Shown here: in pieces, positions 33,401 to 40,820 of the stretch
How positions within the stretch are numbered: position 1 is the first letter of the stretch
Layout: every line of letters starts with the position of its first letter
DNA from: an archaeon
Lineage (GTDB): Archaea; Nanobdellota; Nanobdellia; Woesearchaeales; ARS49
Assembly (NCBI GenBank): GCA_020051845.1
Contig: JAGVQG010000013.1
Coordinates: 1 to 45,479 of the forward strand
Direction of reading: 5' to 3'
DNA length: 45,479 nt
The notes under the pieces: model-generated
Told to the model about the DNA's origin: nothing
Seen by the model: the letters and a program-made list of their open reading frames with translations, nothing else
Database searches by the model: none
Made by a program: the position numbers and the translations under genes

Positions 33401-33724
33401 ATGGCAGACGAAAACACAGAGAAGGCGTTCGAGGCCATAGAGATGGCCAAGACATCCGGCAAGATCAAGAAGGGCGCTAACGAGGCGACCAAGGCTATCG
33501 AGCGTGGCACTGCCAAGCTCGTCGTCTACGCCAAGGACGTGCAACCTCAGGAAGTCATAATGCACATCCCATTGCTCGCGAAAGAACACAACATTCCCTG
33601 CATCGCAGTCAACAGCAAAGAAGAGCTCGGTGACGCCGCAGGCGTCGGTCGTCCGACAGCCGCCATCGCCATCATCGAGGAAGGCGACGCGAAGAAGTTG
33701 ATCGAGCAGCTCAAGGAGGCATGA
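33401..33724 (+). CDS. rpl7ae: ribosomal protein L7Ae
   Basis: The 107-residue protein ([20 protein letters not shown]) carries the L7Ae/L30e signatures [52 protein letters not shown] and [15 protein letters not shown]. It binds kink-turns in 23S rRNA, box C/D and H/ACA guide RNAs and RNase P. ATG 33401 is fixed by the GGGAGG Shine-Dalgarno. Its stop overlaps the S28e start (ATGATG). Confidence 0.96.
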   Translation: MADENTEKAFEAIEMAKTSGKIKKGANEATKAIERGTAKLVVYAKDVQPQEVIMHIPLLAKEHNIPCIAVNSKEELGDAAGVGRPTAAIAIIEEGDAKKLIEQLKEA

Positions 33725-34029
33725 TGGCAGAGCAACCACCTAAGCGCCAGGAACCGCAACGGAAACCGCAGGCCGACTCCCCTAAGCAGGAGACAGCAGG
33801 CGTGCGTTTCACCGTCGCCGTGCCTGGTCGCGTCGAGGAGATCGTCTCCCGCACAGGGATGCGGGGCGAAGCCATTCAGGTGCGCGTACGCGTGCTTGAA
33901 GGAAGGGATGCTGACAAGGTCATCCGTCGCAACGTCATGGGCCCGATCCAGGTCGGCGACATCGTGATGCTGCGCGAGACTGAATTCGAGGCCAGACCGC
34001 TCAGTAAGGGCGGTCGTGGCGCTGCGTGA
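33721..34029 (+). CDS. rps28e: ribosomal protein S28e with N-terminal extension
   Basis: The 102-residue product has a hydrophilic Pro/Gln/Lys-rich extension of about 25 residues before the S28e core ([51 protein letters not shown]). The core is the conserved OB-fold protein of the small subunit. The end, LSKGGRGAA, is longer and less canonical than the usual REAR(R/K)L terminus. The start overlaps the L7Ae stop. Confidence 0.93.
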   Translation: MMAEQPPKRQEPQRKPQADSPKQETAGVRFTVAVPGRVEEIVSRTGMRGEAIQVRVRVLEGRDADKVIRRNVMGPIQVGDIVMLRETEFEARPLSKGGRGAA

Positions 34030-34036
34030 GGTAGAC

Positions 34037-34258
34037 ATGGTACGTTGCTCTTTTACGAGGAAGAACATCGAGCCCGGAACAGGCAAGATGTATGTGAAGA
34101 AGGATGGGACTATCTTGTGGTTCATCAGCCACAAGGCACAGATGAACTATCTCAAGCTTGAGCGCGAGGCCCGTTTCCTGAAGTGGACAGGCGCCTACAA
34201 GAAGGGCGCTGCCCCTAATACAAAGGAGGCTTTGCCTACGCGGGCTGGTGACAAATGA
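34037..34258 (+). CDS. rpl24e: ribosomal protein L24e, zinc-less variant
   Basis: I choose ATG 34037 (MVRCSFTRKNIEPGTGKMYV), 73 residues. The signature IEPGTGKMYVKKDGTILWFI is intact. Of the four zinc-binding cysteines of archaeal L24e (CSFCG and FCSxKC), only the first remains; the others are Thr, Ser and Ala-like positions, so the zinc finger is lost. A C-terminal extension (GAYKKGAAPNTKEALPTRAG) follows. Its stop overlaps the ndk start (ATGA). Confidence 0.92.
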   Translation: MVRCSFTRKNIEPGTGKMYVKKDGTILWFISHKAQMNYLKLEREARFLKWTGAYKKGAAPNTKEALPTRAGDK

Positions 34259-34842
34259 ACGCGAACATGGAAAGGACGCTCGTCCTCATCAAGCCGGACG
34301 GAGTGCAACGCGCTCTTGTCGGAGAGATCGTCGGCCGCTTTGAAAGGCCCGGTTTCAAGATCATCGGCTTGAAGCTCGTGCACCCTAGCCAGGAGATCGC
34401 CGGATGCCATTACGCGGACGACGAGGCCTGGCTGCGCAGCGTCGGCGAGAAGACCAAGGCGTCCTACGAGAAGAAGGGCGTCAAGGTCAAGGACGACGCC
34501 ATGACCATCGGCAAGCGCGTGAGGCAGCAGTTGATGGATTTCATCAGCATGAGCCCTGTCGTCGCCATGGTCCTCGAGGGCCACGGCGTGATAGACAAGG
34601 TGCGCACCATCGTCGGAGCGACCGCCCCTTCGGCAGCAGCTCCCGGGACGATCCGCGGAGACCTGTCGTTGGATTCCTATGGTCTCGCTGATGAAGGCGG
34701 CCGTCCGATCCAGAACCTGATCCACGCCTCCGACTCTGTCGAGAACGCGAAGAAGGAGATATCAATCTGGTTCAAGGATGGCGAACTGCACCCTTACCAG
34801 CGTGTCGATGAACAACTGATCTACAGAAAAGCGAAGAAGTGA
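34255..34842 (+). CDS. ndk: nucleoside diphosphate kinase with insertion
   Basis: The 195-residue enzyme transfers the gamma phosphate between nucleotides through His157 (NLIHASDSVENAKKEI). Family signatures are ERTLVLIKPDGVQRALVGEI, SPVVAMVLEGHGVI and RTIVGATAP. Compared with the usual length of about 150 residues, there is a charged helical insertion of about 30 residues (about 55-90, AWLRSVGEKTKASYEKKGVK). Placement after L7Ae, S28e and L24e is a conserved archaeal gene order. Confidence 0.95.
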   Translation: MNANMERTLVLIKPDGVQRALVGEIVGRFERPGFKIIGLKLVHPSQEIAGCHYADDEAWLRSVGEKTKASYEKKGVKVKDDAMTIGKRVRQQLMDFISMSPVVAMVLEGHGVIDKVRTIVGATAPSAAAPGTIRGDLSLDSYGLADEGGRPIQNLIHASDSVENAKKEISIWFKDGELHPYQRVDEQLIYRKAKK

Positions 34843-34855
34843 AGGTGAATATCAA

Positions 34856-37054
34856 ATGGCTATTGAAGAAACTAGAGTCCAGCGGATGAAGCGCCTGGCG
34901 AGTAACCAGAAGAACATCCGCAATATCGCGACGAGCGCGCACATCCACCACGGAAAGACCGCGCTCACCGACAACCTGCTCGCCTCGTCCGGCTTCATGT
35001 CGGAAGCGGCCGCAGGAGACCTCGACAAGGGTATGGCGACTTGGCAGCACGCGGACGAGCAGGAGAGACTGCTCACCGTCGACTCGGCCAACGTCTCCAT
35101 GCCGCACAGTTTCGACGGCCAGGAATACCTGGTGAACCTCATCGACACGCCCGGTCACGTGGACTTCGGCGGAAACGTCACGCGGGCCATGAGGGCCGTC
35201 GACGGGACCGTCGTGCTTGTCTGCGCGTCCGAGGGCATAATGCCACAGACCGAGACCGTCCTCAAGCAAGCCTTGCGCGAGCGGGTCAAACCGGTGTTGT
35301 TCATCAACAAGGTAGACCGCCTCATCAAGGAGATGCAATACACTCCCGAGCAGATGCAGAAGCGTTTCCTCGAAGTGATCATGGAGTTCAACCGCCTCGT
35401 CATGCAGATCGCGGAGAAGGAGTTCGGTCCGAAGTGGCAGGTCGACATCAAGAACGGCTCGGTGTGTTTCGGCAGCGCCCGTGACAACTGGGCTCTCTCC
35501 GTGCCATACATGACAAAGAAGGGCGTGAGCTTCAAGGATATATTCAAGATCTACGAACTAGACGGCGCGGAGCGCGAGAAGTTCGTCTGGGAGAAATGCC
35601 CCTGTTCTGAAGTGTTGCTGGACATGGTAGTCAAGCACCTGCCGAACCCGGTCGACGCACAGGCGTACAGGATCCCGAAGATCTGGCACGGCGACATCGA
35701 CTCGCAGCTCGGCAAGGACCTAATAACCTGCAATCCGGACGGCAAGCCCGCATTCATCATCACGCGCATCCTCATCGACCAGAAATCCGGTCGTGAGATC
35801 AGCGCAGGAAGGTTGTACAGCGGTACTTTGCGCGACGGCATGCAGGTCTACCTCAACGGCGCGAAGCAGACGCAGCGCATCGCCCAGGTGCTGATCTACG
35901 CAGGCATCAAGACAGAGATCGTCAGCGAGTTGCCGGCAGGCAACATCCTGGCGCTCTCAGGAATCTCCGGCAGCGCCGGTGAGACCATAACGCTCGAGCC
36001 AGAGCATCCTTTCGAGGAGCTCAAATACATATTCGAGCCGGTAATCTCCAAGGCCATCGAACCGGCGAAGCCGCAGGACCTCTCCAAGCTGGTCGAAGTG
36101 CTGCGCAAGGTCGGCAAGGAGGATCCATCGATCAAGATCGAGATCAACCAGGAGACAGGCGAGAACATCATGCACGGCATGGGTGAGCTGCACCTCGAGA
36201 TCATCGAGAACCGCATCATCACCGAGAAGGGCGTGCAGATCAAGACCTCTCCGCCGATAGTCGTCTTCCGCGAGACCGTAAGCAAAGAGAGTCCGGAAGG
36301 CGAGGGCAAGTCTCCGAACAAGCACAACAGGTTCTACTTCAAGGTGGAGCCGCTTGAGCCCGAGGTCCGCCAACTCATCAAGAACAGCGATATTCCCAGT
36401 GGCAGGACGAAGAAGAAGGATCTCGAGACGCGTGACAAGCTGCGCGCGCTCGGTTGGGACACCGACGTCGCCTCTTCCATCAAGGATATCTACAACGGCA
36501 ACATGTTCATCGACGGAACGCGTGGTATCGTCCAGCTGCCCGAATGTATCGAGCTGGTGCTCGATGGTTTCGAGCAGGTCATGGACGGCGGTCCTCTCGC
36601 GAGGGAACCATGCTTCGGCATAAAGGTGACTTTGACCGACGCCAAGCTGCACGAGGACGCTATCCACCGCGGTCCTGCGCAGGTCTATCCTGCCGTCCGT
36701 GAGGGCGTCAAGGTGGCGATGATGGGCGCTGGTCCAGTGCTCTTCGAGCCGGTCCAGACCCACGTCATCGAGGGTCCTGTCGAGAGCACAGGAGACATGA
36801 CCAAGCTTGTGATGAACAAGCGTGGCCAGGTGCTCGAGATGAACCAGGAAGGTAGCCTGTCGGTCATCAAGGCCAGGCTTCCTGTCGCAGAGATGATCGG
36901 ATGGTCGTCTGACTTGCGTTCGGCCACGGGCGGACGCGGAACATCCTCTCTCGCCGATCAGACTTTCGAGAGATGTCCTGCTGAACTGCAGATAAAATAC
37001 ATCCAGCAGATCATCAAGCGAAAGGGACTCACTGCGGGTATGCTTGGAGCATAG
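34856..37054 (+). CDS. fusA: translation elongation factor EF-2
   Basis: This is the 732-residue archaeal EF-2, the GTPase that drives ribosomal translocation. It has the G1 loop SAHIHHGKT (27-35), DTPGHVDFGG (G3), NKVDR (G4), and the diphthamide site His604 in DAIHRGPAQVYPAVREG. Two features differ from the common form: the G1 loop has His31 where AH(V/I)DHGKT has Asp, and switch I reads ERLLTVD rather than RGITI. An AGGTGAATATCAA leader separates it from ndk by 13 bases, so it belongs to the same cluster. Confidence 0.96.
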   Translation: MAIEETRVQRMKRLASNQKNIRNIATSAHIHHGKTALTDNLLASSGFMSEAAAGDLDKGMATWQHADEQERLLTVDSANVSMPHSFDGQEYLVNLIDTPGHVDFGGNVTRAMRAVDGTVVLVCASEGIMPQTETVLKQALRERVKPVLFINKVDRLIKEMQYTPEQMQKRFLEVIMEFNRLVMQIAEKEFGPKWQVDIKNGSVCFGSARDNWALSVPYMTKKGVSFKDIFKIYELDGAEREKFVWEKCPCSEVLLDMVVKHLPNPVDAQAYRIPKIWHGDIDSQLGKDLITCNPDGKPAFIITRILIDQKSGREISAGRLYSGTLRDGMQVYLNGAKQTQRIAQVLIYAGIKTEIVSELPAGNILALSGISGSAGETITLEPEHPFEELKYIFEPVISKAIEPAKPQDLSKLVEVLRKVGKEDPSIKIEINQETGENIMHGMGELHLEIIENRIITEKGVQIKTSPPIVVFRETVSKESPEGEGKSPNKHNRFYFKVEPLEPEVRQLIKNSDIPSGRTKKKDLETRDKLRALGWDTDVASSIKDIYNGNMFIDGTRGIVQLPECIELVLDGFEQVMDGGPLAREPCFGIKVTLTDAKLHEDAIHRGPAQVYPAVREGVKVAMMGAGPVLFEPVQTHVIEGPVESTGDMTKLVMNKRGQVLEMNQEGSLSVIKARLPVAEMIGWSSDLRSATGGRGTSSLADQTFERCPAELQIKYIQQIIKRKGLTAGMLGA

Positions 37055-37057
37055 TTA

Positions 37058-37083
37058 GCTCTGTTTTTTCTTTTTTATTTTCA
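37058..37083 (+). terminator. poly-T terminator after EF-2
   Basis: CTCTG is followed by runs of T (TTTTTTCTTTTTTATTTTC) starting a few bases after the EF-2 stop. This is the usual archaeal intrinsic termination signal, without a hairpin. Confidence 0.6.
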
Positions 37084-37116
37084 TTCATTTCTTAATTGAT
37101 ATAATCCCCGCTTCCT

Positions 37117-37177
37117 CCGCAATCTCTCCGTTCCCGTCGGAGATGGTCCGGAATTGTCTCGTGAGTCCATATGAAGA
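37117..37177 (+). repeat. flanking repeat, left copy
   Basis: This 61-bp segment (CCGCAATCTCTCCGT, then CGTCGGAGAT, ending CATATGAAGA) aligns without gaps to 37822-37882, with about 40 of 61 bases identical. The two copies bracket the TA module at 37261-37796. Confidence 0.45.
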
Positions 37178-37260
37178 GTGGATGCTTTACGTTATGAATG
37201 TCGAAACGACAGCAAATATTAAATAGTCTAATTGACTACATAAGTGTAAACATATTTGGC

Positions 37261-37470
37261 ATGGTGTTCCTACGTGACATCATGCCGACAGAACATTACC
37301 TGGAAAACCACGCCAAGGAAGTTCCCTGGAATGAAGTACTCCTGCTTATCACGATGACTAAGAATCCACGCAGGAAAGGGGATATCTTCGAGATAGAGAC
37401 AGAAGAACATTACGTGGTGTTTGCGGTTAGGAACAAGGTGGCATTTGTGATCAATGCCAAGAGGAAATGA
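37261..37470 (+). CDS. putative toxin (DUF4258-like)
   Basis: I place the start at ATG 37261 (MVFLRDIMPTEHYLENHAKE), 69 residues; the frame is open further upstream without a good start. The pattern HYLENHAKEVPWNEVLLLI, then GDIFEIETEEHYVVFAVRN and a basic end (KVAFVINAKRK), resembles DUF4258/RelE-superfamily small toxins. It overlaps the following zinc-ribbon/AbrB-like gene by four bases (ATGA), a toxin-first TA arrangement. Family assignment is tentative. Confidence 0.6.
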   Translation: MVFLRDIMPTEHYLENHAKEVPWNEVLLLITMTKNPRRKGDIFEIETEEHYVVFAVRNKVAFVINAKRK

Positions 37471-37796
37471 AAATGGAGAATCCGAATAAATGCCCTCAAT
37501 GTGGCGCTAGGTTACGAAAGGTCGCGGTTTCGGTCTGGGGTGCCAAAGGCAAAGCCATCAGCTTCCAGTGCCCAAAGTGCGACTATTTCGAGTTCGATCC
37601 TGAATCTTCAATAAAGGTTGTCGAAGAATTGAAGCACAATCCACTTCAAATCAAACAAACCGTCGTGAAGCTTTCCGCCGACCGGCTGGGCATCTATCTG
37701 AACTCCCACATCGTTCGAAGCCTCAACATCAAGAAAGGCGCGGAAGTCTATCTCTCAGTGCCTGACAAGAAGCACATATTGATAGAGTTGCAATAA
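37467..37796 (+). CDS. zinc-ribbon plus AbrB-like antitoxin
   Basis: The 109-residue protein has an N-terminal zinc ribbon (Cys9, Cys12, Cys35, Cys38: NKCPQCGARL and QCPKCDYFEF) and a C-terminal AbrB/SpoVT-like segment (KLSADRLGIYLNSHIVRSLN, IKKGAEVYLSVPDKKH). This recalls MqsA-type antitoxins, in which a zinc domain holds the toxin and another domain binds DNA. It is coupled by ATGA to the upstream putative toxin. The architecture is clear; the partner role is inferred from context. Confidence 0.7.
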   Translation: MKMENPNKCPQCGARLRKVAVSVWGAKGKAISFQCPKCDYFEFDPESSIKVVEELKHNPLQIKQTVVKLSADRLGIYLNSHIVRSLNIKKGAEVYLSVPDKKHILIELQ

Positions 37797-37821
37797 ATAT
37801 TTGAGATGACATCCAGAAAAG

Positions 37822-37882
37822 CCGCAACATCTCCGTCCTCGTCGGAAATCCTCCACGTATTCGTCGGAAAAGCATATGAATA
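37822..37882 (+). repeat. flanking repeat, right copy
   Basis: CCGCAACATCTCCGTCCTCG begins this copy of the 37117-37177 element; CATATGAATA ends it. It contains GTCGGAAA twice. It separates the zinc-ribbon TA module from the HicBA module. Confidence 0.45.
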
Positions 37883-37912
37883 TTGACGACTTTGATTTCT
37901 CAGCGAGGAGTG

Positions 37913-37934
37913 TCAAGAACCACGTGGTTCTTGA
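37913..37934. promoter_or_regulatory. 22-bp perfect palindrome upstream of hicBA
   Basis: A perfect palindrome centred on CACGTG: left arm TCAAGAACCAC, right arm GTGGTTCTTGA. It lies about 25 bases before the hicBA TATA box and is a candidate operator; as RNA it could also form a strong hairpin. Confidence 0.6.
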
Positions 37935-37940
37935 GCATGC

Positions 37941-37968
37941 TCAGCATTTCAATGCTGACATTTATATA
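37941..37968 (+). promoter_or_regulatory. inverted repeat and TATA box of hicBA
   Basis: TCAGCATT-TC-AATGCTGA (37941-37958) is an 18-bp inverted repeat directly before TTTATATA (37961-37968). The TATA box predicts transcription start at about 37990, on the hicB start codons. Confidence 0.65.
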
Positions 37969-37984
37969 ACTCGGGTGCTTGACG

Positions 37985-38203
37985 ATGGATATGAAAACAT
38001 TGACGGCTGTGGTGCGTAAGGAAGACCGGATGTTCGTGGCGCAATGCCCGGAGATCGGTACCACAAGCCAGGGTCATACGCTTGATGAGGCTCTCGCGAA
38101 CCTCAAGGAAGCGACCGAACTGTACCTCGAGGAGTTCCCGCAAAAAGGATCGCATCGTCCTATCGTGACGACCTTCGAGGTTGATGATGACGCCAAGGCA
38201 TAG
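37985..38203 (+). CDS. hicB: HicB-family antitoxin
   Basis: Start codons TTG 37979, ATG 37985 and ATG 37991 are all in frame; TATA spacing favours 37985 or 37991. The product of about 72 residues has the HicB partial RNase H-like fold: KTLTAVVRKEDRMFVAQCPE, IGTTSQGHTLDEALANLKEA, TELYLEEFP. HicB neutralises HicA. There is no C-terminal DNA-binding domain, so repression of the palindromic promoter may need the complex or another protein. It overlaps hicA. Confidence 0.88.
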   Translation: MDMKTLTAVVRKEDRMFVAQCPEIGTTSQGHTLDEALANLKEATELYLEEFPQKGSHRPIVTTFEVDDDAKA

Positions 38204-38420
38204 CCCCATATCTGGCCGCGAATGCATAAAGGTTCTTTGCAACAAGTTCGGTTTCCATGCAGTGAGACAGAAAGGCAGCCATGTCGTGCTGCGTAAGGAA
38301 ACCACAAATAGCGTGATCGGAACTGTCGTACCGGATCATCATGAGCTCAAACAAGGAACGCTCAAAGGGATACTTCAACTCGCGCTTGTCGACGAAGAGG
38401 AATTCTACACCCATGTCTGA
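38184..38420 (+). CDS. hicA: HicA-family toxin
   Basis: The product has about 78 residues from ATG 38184; 38187 is equally possible. It has the double-stranded-RNA-binding-like fold of HicA mRNA interferases: SGRECIKVLCNKFGFHAVRQ, KGSHVVLRKE with the catalytic His in GSH, and VPDHHELKQGTLKGILQLAL. It overlaps the hicB 3' end by 20 bases. The order antitoxin-toxin is the reverse of the most common hicAB order but is known. All expected motifs are present. Confidence 0.9.
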   Translation: MMTPRHSPISGRECIKVLCNKFGFHAVRQKGSHVVLRKETTNSVIGTVVPDHHELKQGTLKGILQLALVDEEEFYTHV

Positions 38421-38540
38421 ACCCCATTTTCGTCCTTTTACAGTAATTCTCCGATAGCTTTATAAAGGAGTGGCTTGCGCAAATAGATTGTCCTGTGCAT
38501 TTGTGCACGGACCAAAGACTTAGTGAGGAAAGAAGACAAA

Positions 38541-38762
38541 ATGACATATCAAACACAAGAAGCAGATTCAACAGCAAGGGAGAGTCTCATCAACGACTAT
38601 TTCCTTGGAAAGTATGACACGAGCGCTAGGCGCACTCCTGTCGAGATACTCAACGAAACGCCACGTGCGCGCGTCGTCGTCTCCAACGAGCTGGGTCTCA
38701 AGGAGCTACTTGAGAAATTATTGCCGAAAACGCAAGCTGTTCCAGTCGTCGCTGAACAATAA
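38541..38762 (+). CDS. small protein, 73 aa, unknown
   Basis: ATG 38541 ([20 protein letters not shown]) is preceded by a TTAGTGAGGA Shine-Dalgarno-like stretch and a TATA box GCTTTATAAAGG (about 38457-38467), giving a leader of about 50 bases with a GTGCA-TTTG-TGCAC hairpin. The protein is soluble and partly helical ([13 protein letters not shown]), with [20 protein letters not shown] in the middle. It lies just before the hairpin array and EF-1alpha. No family recognised. Confidence 0.5.
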   Translation: MTYQTQEADSTARESLINDYFLGKYDTSARRTPVEILNETPRARVVVSNELGLKELLEKLLPKTQAVPVVAEQ

Positions 38763-38786
38763 ACGTTTCGACGGGATGTCCGCCAT

Positions 38787-38889
38787 CTTCAAAAAGAAGA
38801 AACCGAAGACGATGTCTTCGGTCCTCAAAACTTTCAGTTTTGAGAAATGCAAAACTTTGTTTTGCGTCCTCAAAACTTTCAGTTTTGAG
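38787..38889 (+). repeat. array of tandem hairpins before EF-1alpha
   Basis: Perfect stem-loops follow one another: CCGAAGAC/GTCTTCGG (38803-38821), CTCAAAACT/AGTTTTGAG (38824-38844), GCAAAAC/GTTTTGC (38849-38865) and again CTCAAAACT/AGTTTTGAG (38869-38889). Each loop has three bases. A weak CTTC/GAAG (38787-38799) precedes them. The second and fourth lie in an identical 27-base unit. The array ends six bases before the EF-1alpha TATA box (TTTATAAAC, 38895-38903). Confidence 0.8.
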
Positions 38890-38959
38890 AAACCTTTATA
38901 AACAGGCGACTTTCCCTCTCGAGCATACCAAATTACTGATAGAGGAGGGGTATATCAAA

Positions 38960-40237
38960 ATGGCAAGAACCAAACCACACCTGAATGTTGTATTCATCGG
39001 TCACGTCGACCACGGTAAATCGACGACTGTCGGTCGTCTTCTGTTCGACTCCGGCGCCGTCTCTGAGACAGAGATGCGTAAGCTCAAGGAAAAGGCCGAG
39101 GAGCTCGGTAAGGGCGGATTCGAGTTCGCCTTCGTCATGGACAATCTCAAGGAGGAGCGCGAGCGTGGTGTCACGATCGACCTCTCCCACAAGAAGTTCA
39201 GCACTGCGAAGTACGACTTCACGATCATCGACGCACCAGGCCACCGTGACTTCATCAAGAACATGATCACTGGCGCTGCCCAGGCTGATGCCGCTGTCTT
39301 GCTCTTGGGTTCCGAGGGAGTCCAGGCGCAGACGAGGGAACACGCTTTCCTCTCCAGGACTTTCGGCATCAAGCAGTTGATCGTCGCCGTCAACAAGATG
39401 GACACGATCGGCTACGACAAGGCCAAGTTCGAGAAGCTCAAGGCTGACGGCGAGGCTTTGCTCAAGAGCGTCGGTTTCAAGATCGACAAGATCAAGTTCG
39501 TCCCAGTGGCATCCTTCCTTGGCGAGAACATCGTGAAGAAGAGCGACAAGATGGCCTGGTACACTGGTCCCACGCTGCTCGAGGCGCTCGACGCTCTCGA
39601 AGTGCCTGAGAAGCCGACCAACCTGCCCCTCAGATTGCCTATCCAGGACGTCTACAGCATCACCGGTATCGGTGTCGTGCCTGTCGGTCGTATCGAGACC
39701 GGCATCATGAAGGTGGGCGACAAGGTCATAGTCATGCCTGGCCGTGAAGGCAAGGGAGTGACTGGCGAAGTCAAGTCCATCGAGATGCACCACGAGGCAT
39801 ACCAGCAGGCCGAACCCGGCGACAACGTCGGTTTCAACGTGCGTGGCATAGAGAAGAAGGACATCGCTCGCGGAGACGTGCTTTCGCACACCGACAAGCC
39901 CGCGTCTGTGGCTGTCGAGTTCACGGCGCAGATCATCGTGCTCAACCACCCGACTGTCGTCACTGTTGGCTACACACCAGTGTTCCACGTGCACACAGCG
40001 CAGGTGGCGTGCCAGATCACCGAGATCATCAAGAAGATCAACCCGGCGACTGGAGAGACCATGCAGGAGAAGCCTGACTTCATCAAGAACGGCGATGCCG
40101 CGATCGTGAAGTTCAAGCCGGTGCAGCCTCTGGTCATCGAGAAGCAGAGCGAGATCCCGCAGCTTGCGCGTTTCGCCGTCCGTGATTCGGGCGCGACCGT
40201 CGCCGCAGGCATGTGCATCGACCTCGTGAAGAAATGA
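38960..40237 (+). CDS. tuf: translation elongation factor EF-1alpha
   Basis: The 425-residue archaeal EF-1alpha delivers aminoacyl-tRNA to the ribosome. The start ATG 38960 follows a GAGGAGGGG Shine-Dalgarno, so the longer upstream frame is not used. Motifs: [16 protein letters not shown] (G1), [12 protein letters not shown] (G3), VNKMDT (G4), and domains 2 and 3 with [38 protein letters not shown] and [14 protein letters not shown]. The TATA box is at 38895-38903, giving a leader of about 36 bases. A T-rich stretch follows the stop. Confidence 0.97.
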   Translation: MARTKPHLNVVFIGHVDHGKSTTVGRLLFDSGAVSETEMRKLKEKAEELGKGGFEFAFVMDNLKEERERGVTIDLSHKKFSTAKYDFTIIDAPGHRDFIKNMITGAAQADAAVLLLGSEGVQAQTREHAFLSRTFGIKQLIVAVNKMDTIGYDKAKFEKLKADGEALLKSVGFKIDKIKFVPVASFLGENIVKKSDKMAWYTGPTLLEALDALEVPEKPTNLPLRLPIQDVYSITGIGVVPVGRIETGIMKVGDKVIVMPGREGKGVTGEVKSIEMHHEAYQQAEPGDNVGFNVRGIEKKDIARGDVLSHTDKPASVAVEFTAQIIVLNHPTVVTVGYTPVFHVHTAQVACQITEIIKKINPATGETMQEKPDFIKNGDAAIVKFKPVQPLVIEKQSEIPQLARFAVRDSGATVAAGMCIDLVKK

Positions 40238-40290
40238 TTTCATTTTTTTGATTTTGTTTCACGGCGAACCATCGCCGTGGGCCACACACC

Positions 40291-40602
40291 ATGCAAAAAG
40301 CGAGAATCAAACTGGCGTCGATTGATATCGACAAACTGAACCAGACCTGTTCTTACATCAAGGATATCGCTGAGAAGACCGGTGTGGATATGCGCGGTCC
40401 TATCCCATTGCCCACGAAGAACATGCGTCTGGCAACCAGGCGCAGTCCTTGCGGCAGCGGTTCGGCCACTTGGGAGCGCTTCGAGATGCGTGTCCACAAG
40501 CGACTCATCGATCTCGGCCTGGACGAGCGCGCTTTGCGTCTTGTCATGAAGGTCCCGATCCCTGAAGGATTGAACATTGAGATTGAAATGATCGACGTCT
40601 GA
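40291..40602 (+). CDS. rps10: ribosomal protein S10
   Basis: The 103-residue S10p/S20e protein: [55 protein letters not shown], and the end [16 protein letters not shown]. It follows EF-1alpha by 53 bases, the conserved archaeal tuf-rps10 order, and is probably cotranscribed in part despite the T-rich spacer. Confidence 0.96.
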   Translation: MQKARIKLASIDIDKLNQTCSYIKDIAEKTGVDMRGPIPLPTKNMRLATRRSPCGSGSATWERFEMRVHKRLIDLGLDERALRLVMKVPIPEGLNIEIEMIDV

Positions 40603-40619
40603 GTTCTGGGTGTTTTCTC

Positions 40620-40796
40620 ATGAAATTGATTGAAAGGATGCGGACAGCTGCACAATGTCTGCCTCCAAGCCTGGTTCAAAAGAAGCCGTATGAAGTGCCT
40701 CTGTTGAGGGACGAGCAGGTCGTGATGCCTGAGCCCGCTCTCAACTACAAGGGCCACGTCCAAAAGCCCGCGTACAACAGGCAGACGAACAAATAG
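40620..40796 (+). CDS. small ORF downstream of S10, 58 aa
   Basis: ATG 40620 opens a 58-residue frame ending at TAG 40794-40796. It begins MKLIERMRTAAQCLPPSLVQ, ends KGHVQKPAYNRQTNK, and is basic and rich in Pro, Gln and Lys. It lies 17 bases after the S10 stop in the same direction, so it would ride on the tuf-rps10 transcript. No clear Shine-Dalgarno and no recognised family, but the composition looks coding. Confidence 0.4.
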   Translation: MKLIERMRTAAQCLPPSLVQKKPYEVPLLRDEQVVMPEPALNYKGHVQKPAYNRQTNK

Positions 40797-40820
40797 CCGC
40801 GGTTTATTTATCCCAATAAA

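Noticed and set aside
38840-38959. Upstream extension of EF-1alpha to residue Met at 38840
   Set aside because: It would read through the hairpin array and TATA box. The Shine-Dalgarno GAGGAGGGG and family alignment fix ATG 38960.
38933-40243. 436-aa minus-strand ORF
   Set aside because: It is fully antisense to EF-1alpha, which is unmistakable, and its His/Asp/Leu-rich translation is a codon-bias artefact.
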